DNA of 64,000 bases from an uncultured bacterium (lineage in GTDB: Bacteria; Planctomycetota; UBA8108; UBA1146). Each line of letters opens with the position of its first letter. Within the stretch, counting starts at the first letter, position 1. The translations under genes were made by a program, and so were the position numbers. Shown here in pieces: positions 34,594 through 43,204 of this stretch. Under the pieces are notes generated by a model that saw only the letters and a list, made by a program, of their open reading frames with translations, did not search any database and was not told the DNA's origin. The stretch spans positions 55,550 to 119,549 of the forward strand of contig CAJXMG010000001.1 in NCBI GenBank assembly GCA_913056395.1. Direction: 5' to 3'.

Positions 34594-35612
34594 AATCCTC
34601 CCTGACCCTCAAGGAACGATTGCAGGATCGATTCAGGGGAGCGATTCTCGGAGCTGCCGTGGGCAGTGCCCTCGGATTTCCCCATTCCGGATCCTCGCGC
34701 GTTTTCATGCGTGCGTTGGGCAATGAGGCGGTCGATGGATACGTCCGTCACCGGTCAGGATATTTTCCGGCGGGTCAGCATGGAGCAGCGGTTCAATTGC
34801 TGTCCCTGGCCTCCCGATCCATCGCCAAAGAGGGAATGATTCGGGAGAGTTCCATCGTCGAGGAGTGGATTCCTCTGTGGCGTGAAAACCGCATGATCGA
34901 GCGCCTGAACGATGTGGATGGTGCAATGTCCCGCTGGCTCCGCCAGGGTAGTTCGGCAAGGGGGTGTGCATGTCCTCCCGGTGAAGATGGAGCATCCGCT
35001 TTGGTCTGCAGCCTTCTTGTGGGTCTCTGGTGTCATGACTACCCGGAAGAACTGAATGAAAACATCGATCGCCTGACCTCCATTACCCATGAGGATCCCA
35101 AGGTGAGAGCTGTGAATGCGGCGTTGGCGACCATCATTGCCCATTGCCTCACTCATCATGAAATCGTGCTGGGCGAAGTTCTCGACAGCGCAGCGACTGC
35201 CGCTGACAGAATCGACAGCCTCGTGGCCGATTCGATCCAGATGATTCCCGGCATGCTGACCTTGAATGAGAAGGACGCGTTTCTTCAACTCGCCTCAGTC
35301 GGTGATGAAGGATCGGAGTCACCGGACCGGATGGGCATCGAGCCCCGTTCTCTTCCCGTATTCATGCTGGCTCTCTATTCCTGGTTTCGTGATCCATCGT
35401 CTCCCCGATCGGTATTGCTCTCCTGTCTTCAATCGGGGGGAGCGGTTCAATTGACCGCTGCGCTCGGAGGGGCATTGGCAGGTGCGTGTTGCGGGGAGTC
35501 CGGCTTGCCGAGTGATCTGGTATCAGGATTGCTCGATGAAGATGAATTGAGACTGGATGCGGATCAGCTGTATGACCGACAGCAGCTGGAAAGACGCCGA
35601 CGCGATCTCTAG
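34590..35612 (+). CDS. ADP-ribosylglycohydrolase-like protein lacking metal-binding Asp
   Basis: The 340-residue protein has the fold pattern of DraG/ARH enzymes. It starts with RFRGAILGAAVGSALGFP (usual AVGDALG), has a central helix bundle, and ends with the family's last motif as GGAVQLTAALGGALAGA. In active enzymes the first motif has Asp after AVG, the second reads TDDT and the third GGDTDT. Here they are Ser, GQHGAAV and GGAVQL, so all expected magnesium ligands are absent. A Cys pair in CACPP and several other Cys are present. It overlaps the FGGY-like gene (ATGA), so the two pseudoenzyme-like proteins are made together. Function unknown. Confidence 0.72.
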   Translation: MKSSLTLKERLQDRFRGAILGAAVGSALGFPHSGSSRVFMRALGNEAVDGYVRHRSGYFPAGQHGAAVQLLSLASRSIAKEGMIRESSIVEEWIPLWRENRMIERLNDVDGAMSRWLRQGSSARGCACPPGEDGASALVCSLLVGLWCHDYPEELNENIDRLTSITHEDPKVRAVNAALATIIAHCLTHHEIVLGEVLDSAATAADRIDSLVADSIQMIPGMLTLNEKDAFLQLASVGDEGSESPDRMGIEPRSLPVFMLALYSWFRDPSSPRSVLLSCLQSGGAVQLTAALGGALAGACCGESGLPSDLVSGLLDEDELRLDADQLYDRQQLERRRRDL

Positions 35613-35697
35613 GCGGGTTTTTACCAAATTCCTGTGATCTGGCTCGTCTCTCGGGCGTTGGTTATTCTGGGAGCGGCTCCGAGGTGAGGAGCCGATC

Positions 35698-35958
35698 GTG
35701 AGTATGGACTTCGTGGTTGGAGGATTTGTGGCAGAGGAAATGAGACTCTTCGGTGAGGTGGCCTTCGAACTTCAGTACATCACGACTGCCCAGCTCTACG
35801 AAGGGCTTGCCGTTCAGGCCAGAGATGAGGCTCGGGGAGAGCCCCATCGATTTCTGGGCCAGATCCTCGTCGAATTGGGTCATATGAGGGAAAAGCAGGT
35901 CCTCGAGGTTTTGACGATTCTTCACGATCGCCCCCGACAGGGCGTCGAGGAGAAGTGA
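35698..35958 (+). CDS. Small GspE-N/MshEN-like domain protein
   Basis: The 86 residues read as a single helical domain: MRLFGEVAFELQYITTAQLYEGLAVQ, then FLGQILVELGHMREKQVLEVL. This matches the repeated pattern of the N-terminal domain of GspE/PilB ATPases (LGxxLVxxGxIxxxQLxxAL), which in some proteins binds cyclic-di-GMP. No ATPase follows. A GTG at 35698 with GAGGAG upstream is the best start; an ATG two codons later is possible. It lies between the ADP-ribosylglycohydrolase-like gene and lpxK, and two pilT-like genes are 4-6 kb downstream. A stand-alone regulator or adaptor is likely. Confidence 0.65.
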   Translation: MSMDFVVGGFVAEEMRLFGEVAFELQYITTAQLYEGLAVQARDEARGEPHRFLGQILVELGHMREKQVLEVLTILHDRPRQGVEEK

Positions 35959-35971
35959 CCTGAACAGCGGT

Positions 35972-37030
35972 ATGCAGAACTCGATCCAACCGGTGGTGTC
36001 TTTGCCCGAACCCGTCCTTCGTCTTCTTGAAAAAGTGTGGCGCTGGGGAGTGGGTCGAGCACGCAAGAAAGTGCTGGCGAAAACTCGCAGTGGAGAATGG
36101 CCCCTCAGACTTTCGGTTCCCGTCATCAGTCTTGGAAATATCACCGTTGGCGGTACCGGAAAAACTCCCACAGTTTTGGCCCTTGCAAAAGCCTGGCAAG
36201 AACGGGGAGGACACCCCGGGATCCTCAGCCGGGGCTATCGATCCGAGCGAGGGGGAGAGTCAGGCAGCGAACTTGCGGGCAATGATGAATTTCGGTTGTT
36301 GCAGGAAAAACTTCCGGATGTCCCACACTTTCAGCACAAGGACCGTACCCATGCCGGTCAATTGATGTTGGCCCAACATCCGCACGTTGATTTGATTCTT
36401 CTCGATGATGGTTATCAACACCGAAAGCTGCACAGGGATCTCAACATCCTTCTCTGCGATGCCCGGGACCCATTCGGTGGAGGATACTGTCTTCCACTGG
36501 GACGTCTCCGGGAACCCGTGGATGGAGTCTCGAGAGCGGACCATGTTTTACTGACAAGAAGTGAACGTTGTTCTGCAGAGTGGCTTGATCAGGTGAAGTC
36601 CTATTTCGAACAAATGCATCCGGGTCTTCCTGTGGATCAATCCTCGACTGAAATACGCGGTTTTCGCACTCTGTCCGGTGACGATTTTTCTGCAGAGAAT
36701 GTGCGGACCTGCCTGGCATTCAGCGCCATCGGGGAACCGGACGGATTTCTCCACACCCTGAGATCTGCGGGGATCACGCCCCGGCATGAGGTTCGTTTCC
36801 CGGATCACCACCCTTATCACACCCGTGATCTGGAATCCCTGATCCAGCAGGCGGACGATCACCATTGCGAGTCATTGGTCTGTACCGCCAAAGATGCGGT
36901 AAAGGTCGCGAAATTGCCTCTCTCCGAGTCTGTGGCAGCAAGGATCAAGGTTCTGGAGATTGAGTTGGATTTTCCTGTGGAGACGATTCTGGACCGGATT
37001 CAGGGGGATCAGTTCCACAGGGATGCGTGA
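35972..37030 (+). CDS. lpxK: Tetraacyldisaccharide 4'-kinase LpxK
   Basis: LpxK phosphorylates the 4' position of the lipid A disaccharide using ATP at the inner-membrane face. The 352 residues have a hydrophobic/amphipathic start, Walker A GNITVGGTGKT at 55-65, GILSRGYRSERGG, the DRTHAGQLM strand, VDLILLDDGYQHRKL (Walker-B-like, catalytic Asp) and PLGRLREP. The gene starts 13 bases after the small GspE-N-like gene and overlaps the extended open frame of the DHS-like gene. With hldE and the LpxL-type gene it shows that the organism makes lipid A. Confidence 0.94.
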   Translation: MQNSIQPVVSLPEPVLRLLEKVWRWGVGRARKKVLAKTRSGEWPLRLSVPVISLGNITVGGTGKTPTVLALAKAWQERGGHPGILSRGYRSERGGESGSELAGNDEFRLLQEKLPDVPHFQHKDRTHAGQLMLAQHPHVDLILLDDGYQHRKLHRDLNILLCDARDPFGGGYCLPLGRLREPVDGVSRADHVLLTRSERCSAEWLDQVKSYFEQMHPGLPVDQSSTEIRGFRTLSGDDFSAENVRTCLAFSAIGEPDGFLHTLRSAGITPRHEVRFPDHHPYHTRDLESLIQQADDHHCESLVCTAKDAVKVAKLPLSESVAARIKVLEIELDFPVETILDRIQGDQFHRDA

Positions 37031-37080
37031 AGTTCCGGGTGCTCTCTGATAGCATCGTCACCTGTCGAAGAGGAGCTTCC

Positions 37081-38034
37081 ATGAACCGCGAAAACCGTTG
37101 GCAACCCCTCGACCTCGATGGAGTTCGAGCAACGCCGATCAGGGACCGACACAACATCGTTCGCCGAAGTCAATTCCGGGAGCCGTGTCCGGTGGACGCA
37201 TCCTTTTCGGAATGGCTCGATCACCTTCCCGATATTCTTGCTGCTGGAGAATTGCGTGCCGCCGTCGAGGCGGTCGCTGCTTCTCATGAAGCGAAGGCTC
37301 CCGTGGTCGCTGCTTTGGGAGGGCATGTCGTCAAGGTTGGAATGGGTCCGATCCTCATCGATTTGATGGAGAGAGGGGTCATCCAGGCATTGGCGATGAA
37401 TGGGGCGACCGCCATTCACGACCTCGAGTTGGCGATGATCGGTGAAACTTCGGAAGACGTCGCCACCCACATTGCGGACGGTACTTTCGGTATGTCCGCA
37501 GAGACCGCTGATTCTTTCAGAAAGGCGGCCCAATCGGGTGCAGAAGGGGTCGGCCTCGGTGCGGCATTGGGTGATCTGATCCACGATTCGGGAATGCCCC
37601 ATCCGGAGATCTCCATCCTCTCCAGTGCCCGACGATTGGGGATCCCGGCGACAGTTCATGTGGCGATGGGAACGGACATCGTTCACATGCACCCGGGAGT
37701 CGCAGGAGCCGAGATGGGGGAGGCCACAGGGATCGACTTTCGCCTGTTGGCTGCAGTCGTTCACGATCTTGAAAATGGTTGCTGGCTGAATATCGGTTCG
37801 GCAGTGGTGATGCCAGAGGTCTTCCTCAAGGTCATCAATATTGCCCGTAATCTCGGTCAGGAATTACCCGGGATCACCGCCATTAATTTCGACATGAATT
37901 CCCACTATCGAACCAGCCGCAATGTCCTTCAGAGACCCGTGGATCGGGGTATATCACTGATTGGTCACCATGAGATCAATTTGCCCCTGTTCAGATTGGC
38001 CCTGCTACAGAGGCTGGCGAAAGGAACCGCATGA
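37081..38034 (+). CDS. Deoxyhypusine-synthase-like protein
   Basis: This protein of about 317 residues resembles the bacterial deoxyhypusine-synthase-like group. An NAD-binding-type segment VVAALGGHVVKVGMGP is followed by a VIQALAMNGATAIHDLELAM stretch, and later by GTDIVHMHPG, NIGSAVVMPEVF and INFDMNSHY. The KHH motif bearing the catalytic Lys of true deoxyhypusine synthases is not evident, and bacteria in general lack eIF5A, so the classical reaction is doubtful. The ATG at 37081 has GAGGAG 5 bases upstream. The stop overlaps hldE (ATGA), and the gene lies 50 bases from lpxK, pointing to an envelope or heptose-related job. Confidence 0.6.
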   Translation: MNRENRWQPLDLDGVRATPIRDRHNIVRRSQFREPCPVDASFSEWLDHLPDILAAGELRAAVEAVAASHEAKAPVVAALGGHVVKVGMGPILIDLMERGVIQALAMNGATAIHDLELAMIGETSEDVATHIADGTFGMSAETADSFRKAAQSGAEGVGLGAALGDLIHDSGMPHPEISILSSARRLGIPATVHVAMGTDIVHMHPGVAGAEMGEATGIDFRLLAAVVHDLENGCWLNIGSAVVMPEVFLKVINIARNLGQELPGITAINFDMNSHYRTSRNVLQRPVDRGISLIGHHEINLPLFRLALLQRLAKGTA

Positions 38035-39539
38035 TTCCTGCACTCGAATCGATCCGGGTCGATCAGCCGATTCTCGTCATCGGTGATCTCATGTTGGATG
38101 AATATCATTACGGAGATGTGGAGAGAATCTCTCCGGAAGCTCCGGTACCTGTGGTTCGATCCCAGCAGCACGAGCGCAGGGTCGGTGGAGCGGGAAGTGT
38201 GGTTGCCAACCTGTCTGCATTGGGGATCTCCACAACGGTGATCGGTCTGGTGGGGGATGACGAAGCCGGCATGCACATACGCGACTCTCTGGAATCACTC
38301 GGGGCGGATGTCTCCCATATCGTCGTCTCAGAGGATCGTCCGACCAGTTGCAAAACCCGCATTCTTGCCGGGGTACAGCATGCGGGCAGGGGCCAGCAAC
38401 AAATCTTGCGGCTAGACCGTGAGCAGGCCCATGAGTCGACTCCTGCGGAATTGGCCGCGTGCCAGAACGCTCTGACTCAGATACTCGATCAACCCCTGTC
38501 CATCATTCTCGTCTCCGACTACGAGAAGGGACTGCTCAGCGAAGAGTTGCTGAAAAGTCTTATGAAGGGGGCCCGGGATCGCGGCATTCCTGTATTGGTA
38601 GACCCGGGCCGATCCGGTGACTGGGCCAAGTACGAAGGAGCGACGTTGATCTGTCCCAATCGCTATGAAGCCTCTGCAGCCAGTGGGCTCGAGGTCGGCG
38701 AGCAGGCGGCAGATCACGCCCGGGTGGGAGAGATCCTGGTAGAGAAATTGAAACTCGATCATTGCATTCTGACCCTGGATCGCGACGGGATGACCCGTGT
38801 TTCCAGCGGTGGAGGCCTGCGTCGTCACCCGACCCGAGTCAGGGCAGTGACCGACGTCGCCGGTGCCGGAGACATGGTGCTCTCCCTCCTCGGTCTCGCA
38901 CTGGCAGCGGGGTGGTCCATCGACGAGGCGTGTCAGTTGGCAAACCTCGGTGCGGGCCTCGAAGTTCAAAAGGTCGGAGTTCAACCTGTCGAACTTTGGG
39001 AACTTTCCGCAGCCAGAGATACCCATTTCGGTTTGCAAAAACAGCCGGGTCAGAGTGTCGAAGAAATGACAAAAGTGATGGAACAGTATCGTCAGGCAAG
39101 TCAGACGGTGGTTTTCACCAATGGCTGTTTCGATCTGCTCCATTCAGGACACCTGCAACTTCTGGAGGCTGCGCGGGCCTTTGGTGATGCCCTGATCGTT
39201 GGGTTGAACTCTGACGAGTCTGTCACCCGTCTCAAAGGACCCGAGAGGCCAATCCTCCCGGCGGTTGAAAGAGCGCGGCTCCTCGGTGCACTTTCCAGTG
39301 TGGATCACGTGGTGATCTTCGATGAAGACACCCCGGCGGCACTCATTTCAAAGCTGCTTCCGGATGTCCTCGTCAAGGGGGCGGACTACGCCATTGAAGA
39401 GGTGGTGGGCCGGGAAGTGGTCGAGACGGCTGGGGGACGGGTTGAAACAGTGACCCTGAAGCCCGGATTCTCGACGACGGGACTGATTGAGCAGATCCGT
39501 CGTGGGACACGATCTTGCCCCGAAACCCCTGAAGGCTAG
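38031..39539 (+). CDS. hldE: Bifunctional heptose-7-phosphate kinase / heptose-1-phosphate adenylyltransferase HldE
   Basis: HldE makes ADP-heptose for the LPS core in two steps. It has 502 residues in two domains. Residues 1-330 are a PfkB-type kinase (VIGDLMLDEYHYGDVERISPEAP, RVGGAGSVVANL, and GAGDMVLS near 280). Residues about 345-495 are a nucleotidyltransferase with TNGCFDLLHSGHL (HxGH) and VGLNSDESVTRLKGPERP. Both active-site motifs are intact, so both reactions are expected. The ATG overlaps the DHS-like gene stop. The product is the donor for the GT9 enzymes at 32325 and 42118. Confidence 0.95.
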   Translation: MIPALESIRVDQPILVIGDLMLDEYHYGDVERISPEAPVPVVRSQQHERRVGGAGSVVANLSALGISTTVIGLVGDDEAGMHIRDSLESLGADVSHIVVSEDRPTSCKTRILAGVQHAGRGQQQILRLDREQAHESTPAELAACQNALTQILDQPLSIILVSDYEKGLLSEELLKSLMKGARDRGIPVLVDPGRSGDWAKYEGATLICPNRYEASAASGLEVGEQAADHARVGEILVEKLKLDHCILTLDRDGMTRVSSGGGLRRHPTRVRAVTDVAGAGDMVLSLLGLALAAGWSIDEACQLANLGAGLEVQKVGVQPVELWELSAARDTHFGLQKQPGQSVEEMTKVMEQYRQASQTVVFTNGCFDLLHSGHLQLLEAARAFGDALIVGLNSDESVTRLKGPERPILPAVERARLLGALSSVDHVVIFDEDTPAALISKLLPDVLVKGADYAIEEVVGREVVETAGGRVETVTLKPGFSTTGLIEQIRRGTRSCPETPEG

Positions 39540-39652
39540 GATACGGACTTGCCCGGGATTCCCAATTAGCCTTTCCCGGGGGTTCTGTTTCCGTGGATTT
39601 CCCAGATTTCCATGGGGCAGATGATCCTCAGCCCAAACTTCGGGGAGAATTT

Positions 39653-41044
39653 ATGACAGAAGAGACGCGAGATCGTTCCTCCAGGGCAACGATGTTCGGT
39701 CGCATCGTCCTCAAGAACAAGTTGGTCGATGAAGCCGCTCTGAAAAAGGTCATGGCAGGATTGCCAGCAGGCAGTGATCTGGGTGATGCCCTCGTTTCAG
39801 CGGGCTTGATTTCAGCCCAACATGCTGCGGCCATTCAGAAGAAGATCGATGAACGTATGGGAAGTGCCACCGCATCTCAGGGGGCAGCAACTTCTCGGGG
39901 GGCAGCAACGGGAGCTGGACAGAGTGCCGCGGCAACTCCGGCCGGAACAGGGCCGACCGTCGCGGACGTCCAGCGGATGGACTTTACGGAGATGAGTGGC
40001 CAGCCCATCGCGGAGTATCTGCGCAAGGCAAGGGAACTCGGTTGCTCCGACTTCCATTTCCAGGTCGATTCCGCCCCTCTGGTCAGACTTCATGGGCAGT
40101 TGATCCGTCTCAAGCATCCGACCCTTTCCGCTGATGATACGGAAAAAGCGGTCCGTGAACTGCTCGACGACGAACAGTGGCGTGAGTTGGAAGAGCATCT
40201 GGATCTCGACTTCTGCCTCGAGACCGAGGATCACGGGCGCTACCGGGCGAATTGCTTTCAACAGCGAAAGGGCAAGGAGGCGATTTTTCGCCTGATTCCC
40301 GATACGGTTCCGACGCTGGAAGAATTGAACATGCCGGATGTGCTCAAGGAGTTTACCCAGTACAACCAGGGCATCGTTCTGGTGACAGGGCCTTCCGGCT
40401 GCGGCAAGTCCGCCACTCTGGCTGCGCTGATCGGAATGATCAATCAGGCCCGGAATGACCATATCGTGACGGTGGAAGATCCCATCGAATACATCTTTGA
40501 TCCCGCAGGTTCCAACATTAACCAGCGCCATGTCCGCCGCCATACGGAAAGTTTCCACTCCGCACTGAGATCCGCCATGCGTGCGGACCCGGATGTGATC
40601 ATGGTCGGCGAAATGCGCGACGTGGAAACCATCTCGATGGCGATCACCGCAGCGGAGACGGGACACCTGGTACTGGCAACGCTTCACACCACCAACGCGG
40701 TGCGATCCCTCGACCGCCTGATCGACGTCTTCCCACCGCGGGAGCAGGAGCAGATTCGGGCGATGGTTTCCGAGTCGATGCGCGGCGTGATTTCCCAGCA
40801 GTTGCTTCCCCGCAAGGATGGAACCGGCGTGGTTCCCGCTCTGGAGATCATGTTTGCCACTTCAGCGGTCGGAAACCTGATTCGGGAAAACAAGACCTTC
40901 CAGCTGCCTTCTGTTTTGCAGACGGGTCGCAAGCAGGGAATGATCACCATGGATGAGTCGATCCGTGAATTGCTGAGCAAAGGTGTGATCACACCGGAGG
41001 TGGCCCGCTACCATGCGGAGGACCCCTCGACGATGAAGGGTTAG
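39653..41044 (+). CDS. PilT-family ATPase with N-terminal GspE-N-like domain
   Basis: This 463-residue cytoplasmic hexameric ATPase is of the type IV pilus retraction family. Residues about 14-65 are a GspE-N-like domain (GRIVLKNKLVDEAALKKVM, then LGDALVSAGLISAQHAAAIQ), followed by an Ala/Gly/Thr linker to about residue 105. The core has Walker A GPSGCGKSA at 246-254, the Asp and His boxes (TVEDPIEY, LATLHT) and the retraction-type AGTT-like region DGTGVVPALEI. The ATG at 39653 has GGGAG upstream; the frame is open from 39593. It is followed 4 bases later by a second PilT gene, as with PilT/PilU pairs. Confidence 0.9.
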   Translation: MTEETRDRSSRATMFGRIVLKNKLVDEAALKKVMAGLPAGSDLGDALVSAGLISAQHAAAIQKKIDERMGSATASQGAATSRGAATGAGQSAAATPAGTGPTVADVQRMDFTEMSGQPIAEYLRKARELGCSDFHFQVDSAPLVRLHGQLIRLKHPTLSADDTEKAVRELLDDEQWRELEEHLDLDFCLETEDHGRYRANCFQQRKGKEAIFRLIPDTVPTLEELNMPDVLKEFTQYNQGIVLVTGPSGCGKSATLAALIGMINQARNDHIVTVEDPIEYIFDPAGSNINQRHVRRHTESFHSALRSAMRADPDVIMVGEMRDVETISMAITAAETGHLVLATLHTTNAVRSLDRLIDVFPPREQEQIRAMVSESMRGVISQQLLPRKDGTGVVPALEIMFATSAVGNLIRENKTFQLPSVLQTGRKQGMITMDESIRELLSKGVITPEVARYHAEDPSTMKG

Positions 41045-41048
41045 GATC

Positions 41049-42113
41049 ATGAGTACCGAACAAATCGACAAGCTGTTGACGATGATCAAGGAACTCAATG
41101 GTTCCGACCTCCACGTCAGTGCCGGCATGCCTCCGAAGATCCGTGTTCACGGTCACCTTCGCCCCGTTTCCAAGGAGCCTCTGACCGCTGAACAGACGGA
41201 GGCTCTCTTGTTGCCGATGCTCGACGAAAAACGTCAAAAGCAGTTGGCTGAAAAGAATGATCTGGACTGGGCCTATGCGATGCCCGGAGTGGCCCGATTC
41301 CGGTGCAGCTTTTTCCGTCAGCAGCATGGTCTGGCTGGGGTTTTTCGGATGATCCCGGAGGAAATCCTTCCGGTTTCTGCACTTGGTGTCCCTACTCACA
41401 TTGAAAAATTCTGCCACCTTCGCAATGGACTGGTGCTGTGCACCGGGCCCACCGGAAGCGGAAAGTCGACGACCCTCGCTGCACTGATCGATTACATCAA
41501 TCAGAATCAGTCGCGACACATCGTCACCATCGAGGAACCGATCGAGTTTGTGCACCAAAACAAGAAATCCCAGATTACCCAGCGTGAAGTGGGGATTGAC
41601 TCTGAATCCTTTGCAAAAGCACTGCGTTCTGTCGGTCGTCAGGATCCGGACGTGATCCTGGTCGGTGAGCTTCGGGATCTGGAAACGATCGGATTGGCGA
41701 TCACTGCTGCCGAGATGGGGTATCTGGTCTTTGCCACCCTGCACACCAACAGTGCCGCAAAAACCGTCGACAGAATCATCGACGTCTTCCCGGAAGAGCA
41801 ACAGAACCAGGTGCGCACCATGCTTTCCTGTTCGCTGAAGGGCATCATCGCCCAGTTGCTGATCCCGAAGAAGGACGGCAAGGGGCGCGTCGTCGTCAAT
41901 GAGTTGCTCTTCCACGATGGGGCACTGCCCAACATCATTCGTGAGGGTGCCGTTCACAAGATCGTCTCCCTGATCGAAGGTGGACGGGGCAAGGGAATGC
42001 AGTTGATGGACGATGCAATTTTGGCACGCTTGAAAGAGGGCTCGATTTCAGCGGAAAATGCCTATCGCTGGGCAGCCGAGAAGAAGAAGTTCCAGCACCT
42101 CCTGAAGGGGTGA
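41049..42113 (+). CDS. pilT: Twitching motility ATPase PilT
   Basis: PilT depolymerises type IV pili at the pilus base. It has 354 residues. The start LLTMIKELNGSDLHVSAGMPP is typical. Walker A GPTGSGKS begins at residue 133. TIEEPIEFVHQNKKSQITQREVG, ELRDLETI, and FATLHTNSAAKTVDRIIDVFP are standard. The usual AIRNLIRE-like end reads ALPNIIREG. It lies directly after the first PilT-like gene and 4 bases before a heptosyltransferase gene, so pilus and envelope genes share a transcript. No pilin or secretin gene is in the window. Confidence 0.93.
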   Translation: MSTEQIDKLLTMIKELNGSDLHVSAGMPPKIRVHGHLRPVSKEPLTAEQTEALLLPMLDEKRQKQLAEKNDLDWAYAMPGVARFRCSFFRQQHGLAGVFRMIPEEILPVSALGVPTHIEKFCHLRNGLVLCTGPTGSGKSTTLAALIDYINQNQSRHIVTIEEPIEFVHQNKKSQITQREVGIDSESFAKALRSVGRQDPDVILVGELRDLETIGLAITAAEMGYLVFATLHTNSAAKTVDRIIDVFPEEQQNQVRTMLSCSLKGIIAQLLIPKKDGKGRVVVNELLFHDGALPNIIREGAVHKIVSLIEGGRGKGMQLMDDAILARLKEGSISAENAYRWAAEKKKFQHLLKG

Positions 42114-42117
42114 TCGT

Positions 42118-43161
42118 TTGCCAACAGGCCCGAGAATACTGGTTCGTATTCCCACCTGGGTGGGGGATGCGGTCATGGCAACTCCGGCTCTGCGTGGGTT
42201 GCGGAGCCGATTTCCCGATTCCCAAATCACCTTGATGGGTGGGGGGCATCTGCAGCCACTGCTCGCCGATGCAAACCTGTTCGATCAATGGATCGCAGTG
42301 GAATCGGGCCGGGGCAGGGTTCAGGCCAACATTCAGAAGATTCGCGAAGGCCGTTTTGATATCGCTCTTCTTCTGCCCCATTCCTTCAGGACCGCCTGGG
42401 AAACCTGGAGGGCAGGAGTCCCGCGCAGGATCGGGATGTCTCGCCAGTGGCGAGGCCTGTTTTTGACCGATCCCCTGAGAATGCCGAAGCTCGCTCCCGG
42501 GCGCAGGGCATACCCGATGCACCATGAGTATCTCGAAGTGGCGGCTGCACTCGGTGTCGAGGGGGACGGCCTTGGCTCAAGACTGGACGCCTCCGCAGAA
42601 TGCCGTCAACGGGCCCAAAAACGTATGGAAAATTTGTCATGTGACCCTGACAGACCGTGGATCGGATTGCACCCGGGGGCAGCATTTGGGCCCTCGAAGA
42701 TCTGGCCACTCGATCGCCTGGCAGAAGTCGCCAGAGAACTGAGGGACGTGGACGGGTGTGATCTGATCATCACCTGTGGTCCCGGTGAAGAGGATTTGGC
42801 TCGGGCTCTGGAGTCGAGGATTACGGGCCCTGTCGTCAATCTTGCAGATGATCTTTGGCCCCTCGACGAACTCAAGGTTCTGGTCGAAAAGATGGCTCTG
42901 TTGATTACCGGTGATACGGGTCCAAGACATATTGCCGCTGGAATGCAAACTCCCCAGGTAGTGCTGATGGGGCCGACCAGTCCCGACTACACCGCTGCAT
43001 TTCTGCAAACGACGACGGTGATCCGCAAAGAGGTGGAGTGCAGTCCGTGTCAAAAGAAGGTGTGCCCACTCGGTCACCATCAATGCATGACCGCCATCGA
43101 GCCTGCTGAGGTTCTGGCAGCGGTTCGCTCATGGCTCGATGCGAAAGAGCCTGCGGGATAA
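42118..43161 (+). CDS. waaF: Heptosyltransferase II-like, GT9
   Basis: This GT9 enzyme, 347 residues, is predicted to add a heptose to the LPS inner core from ADP-heptose. ILVRIPTWVGDAVMATPAL at the N-terminus (the WxGD motif characteristic of WaaF), WIGLHPGAAFGPSKIWP, and GDTGPRHIAAGMQTPQVVLMGP near the C-terminus are diagnostic. It starts with a TTG only 4 bases after pilT, with AAGGGG as a possible ribosome-binding site. The end has a conserved-type Cys cluster (CSPCQKKVC). It differs from the first GT9 at 32325. Confidence 0.88.
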   Translation: MPTGPRILVRIPTWVGDAVMATPALRGLRSRFPDSQITLMGGGHLQPLLADANLFDQWIAVESGRGRVQANIQKIREGRFDIALLLPHSFRTAWETWRAGVPRRIGMSRQWRGLFLTDPLRMPKLAPGRRAYPMHHEYLEVAAALGVEGDGLGSRLDASAECRQRAQKRMENLSCDPDRPWIGLHPGAAFGPSKIWPLDRLAEVARELRDVDGCDLIITCGPGEEDLARALESRITGPVVNLADDLWPLDELKVLVEKMALLITGDTGPRHIAAGMQTPQVVLMGPTSPDYTAAFLQTTTVIRKEVECSPCQKKVCPLGHHQCMTAIEPAEVLAAVRSWLDAKEPAG

Positions 43162-43204
43162 CGAAATCCAGCAGGCTCTTCAGCAGACGAAATGATCGAG
43201 CTGA

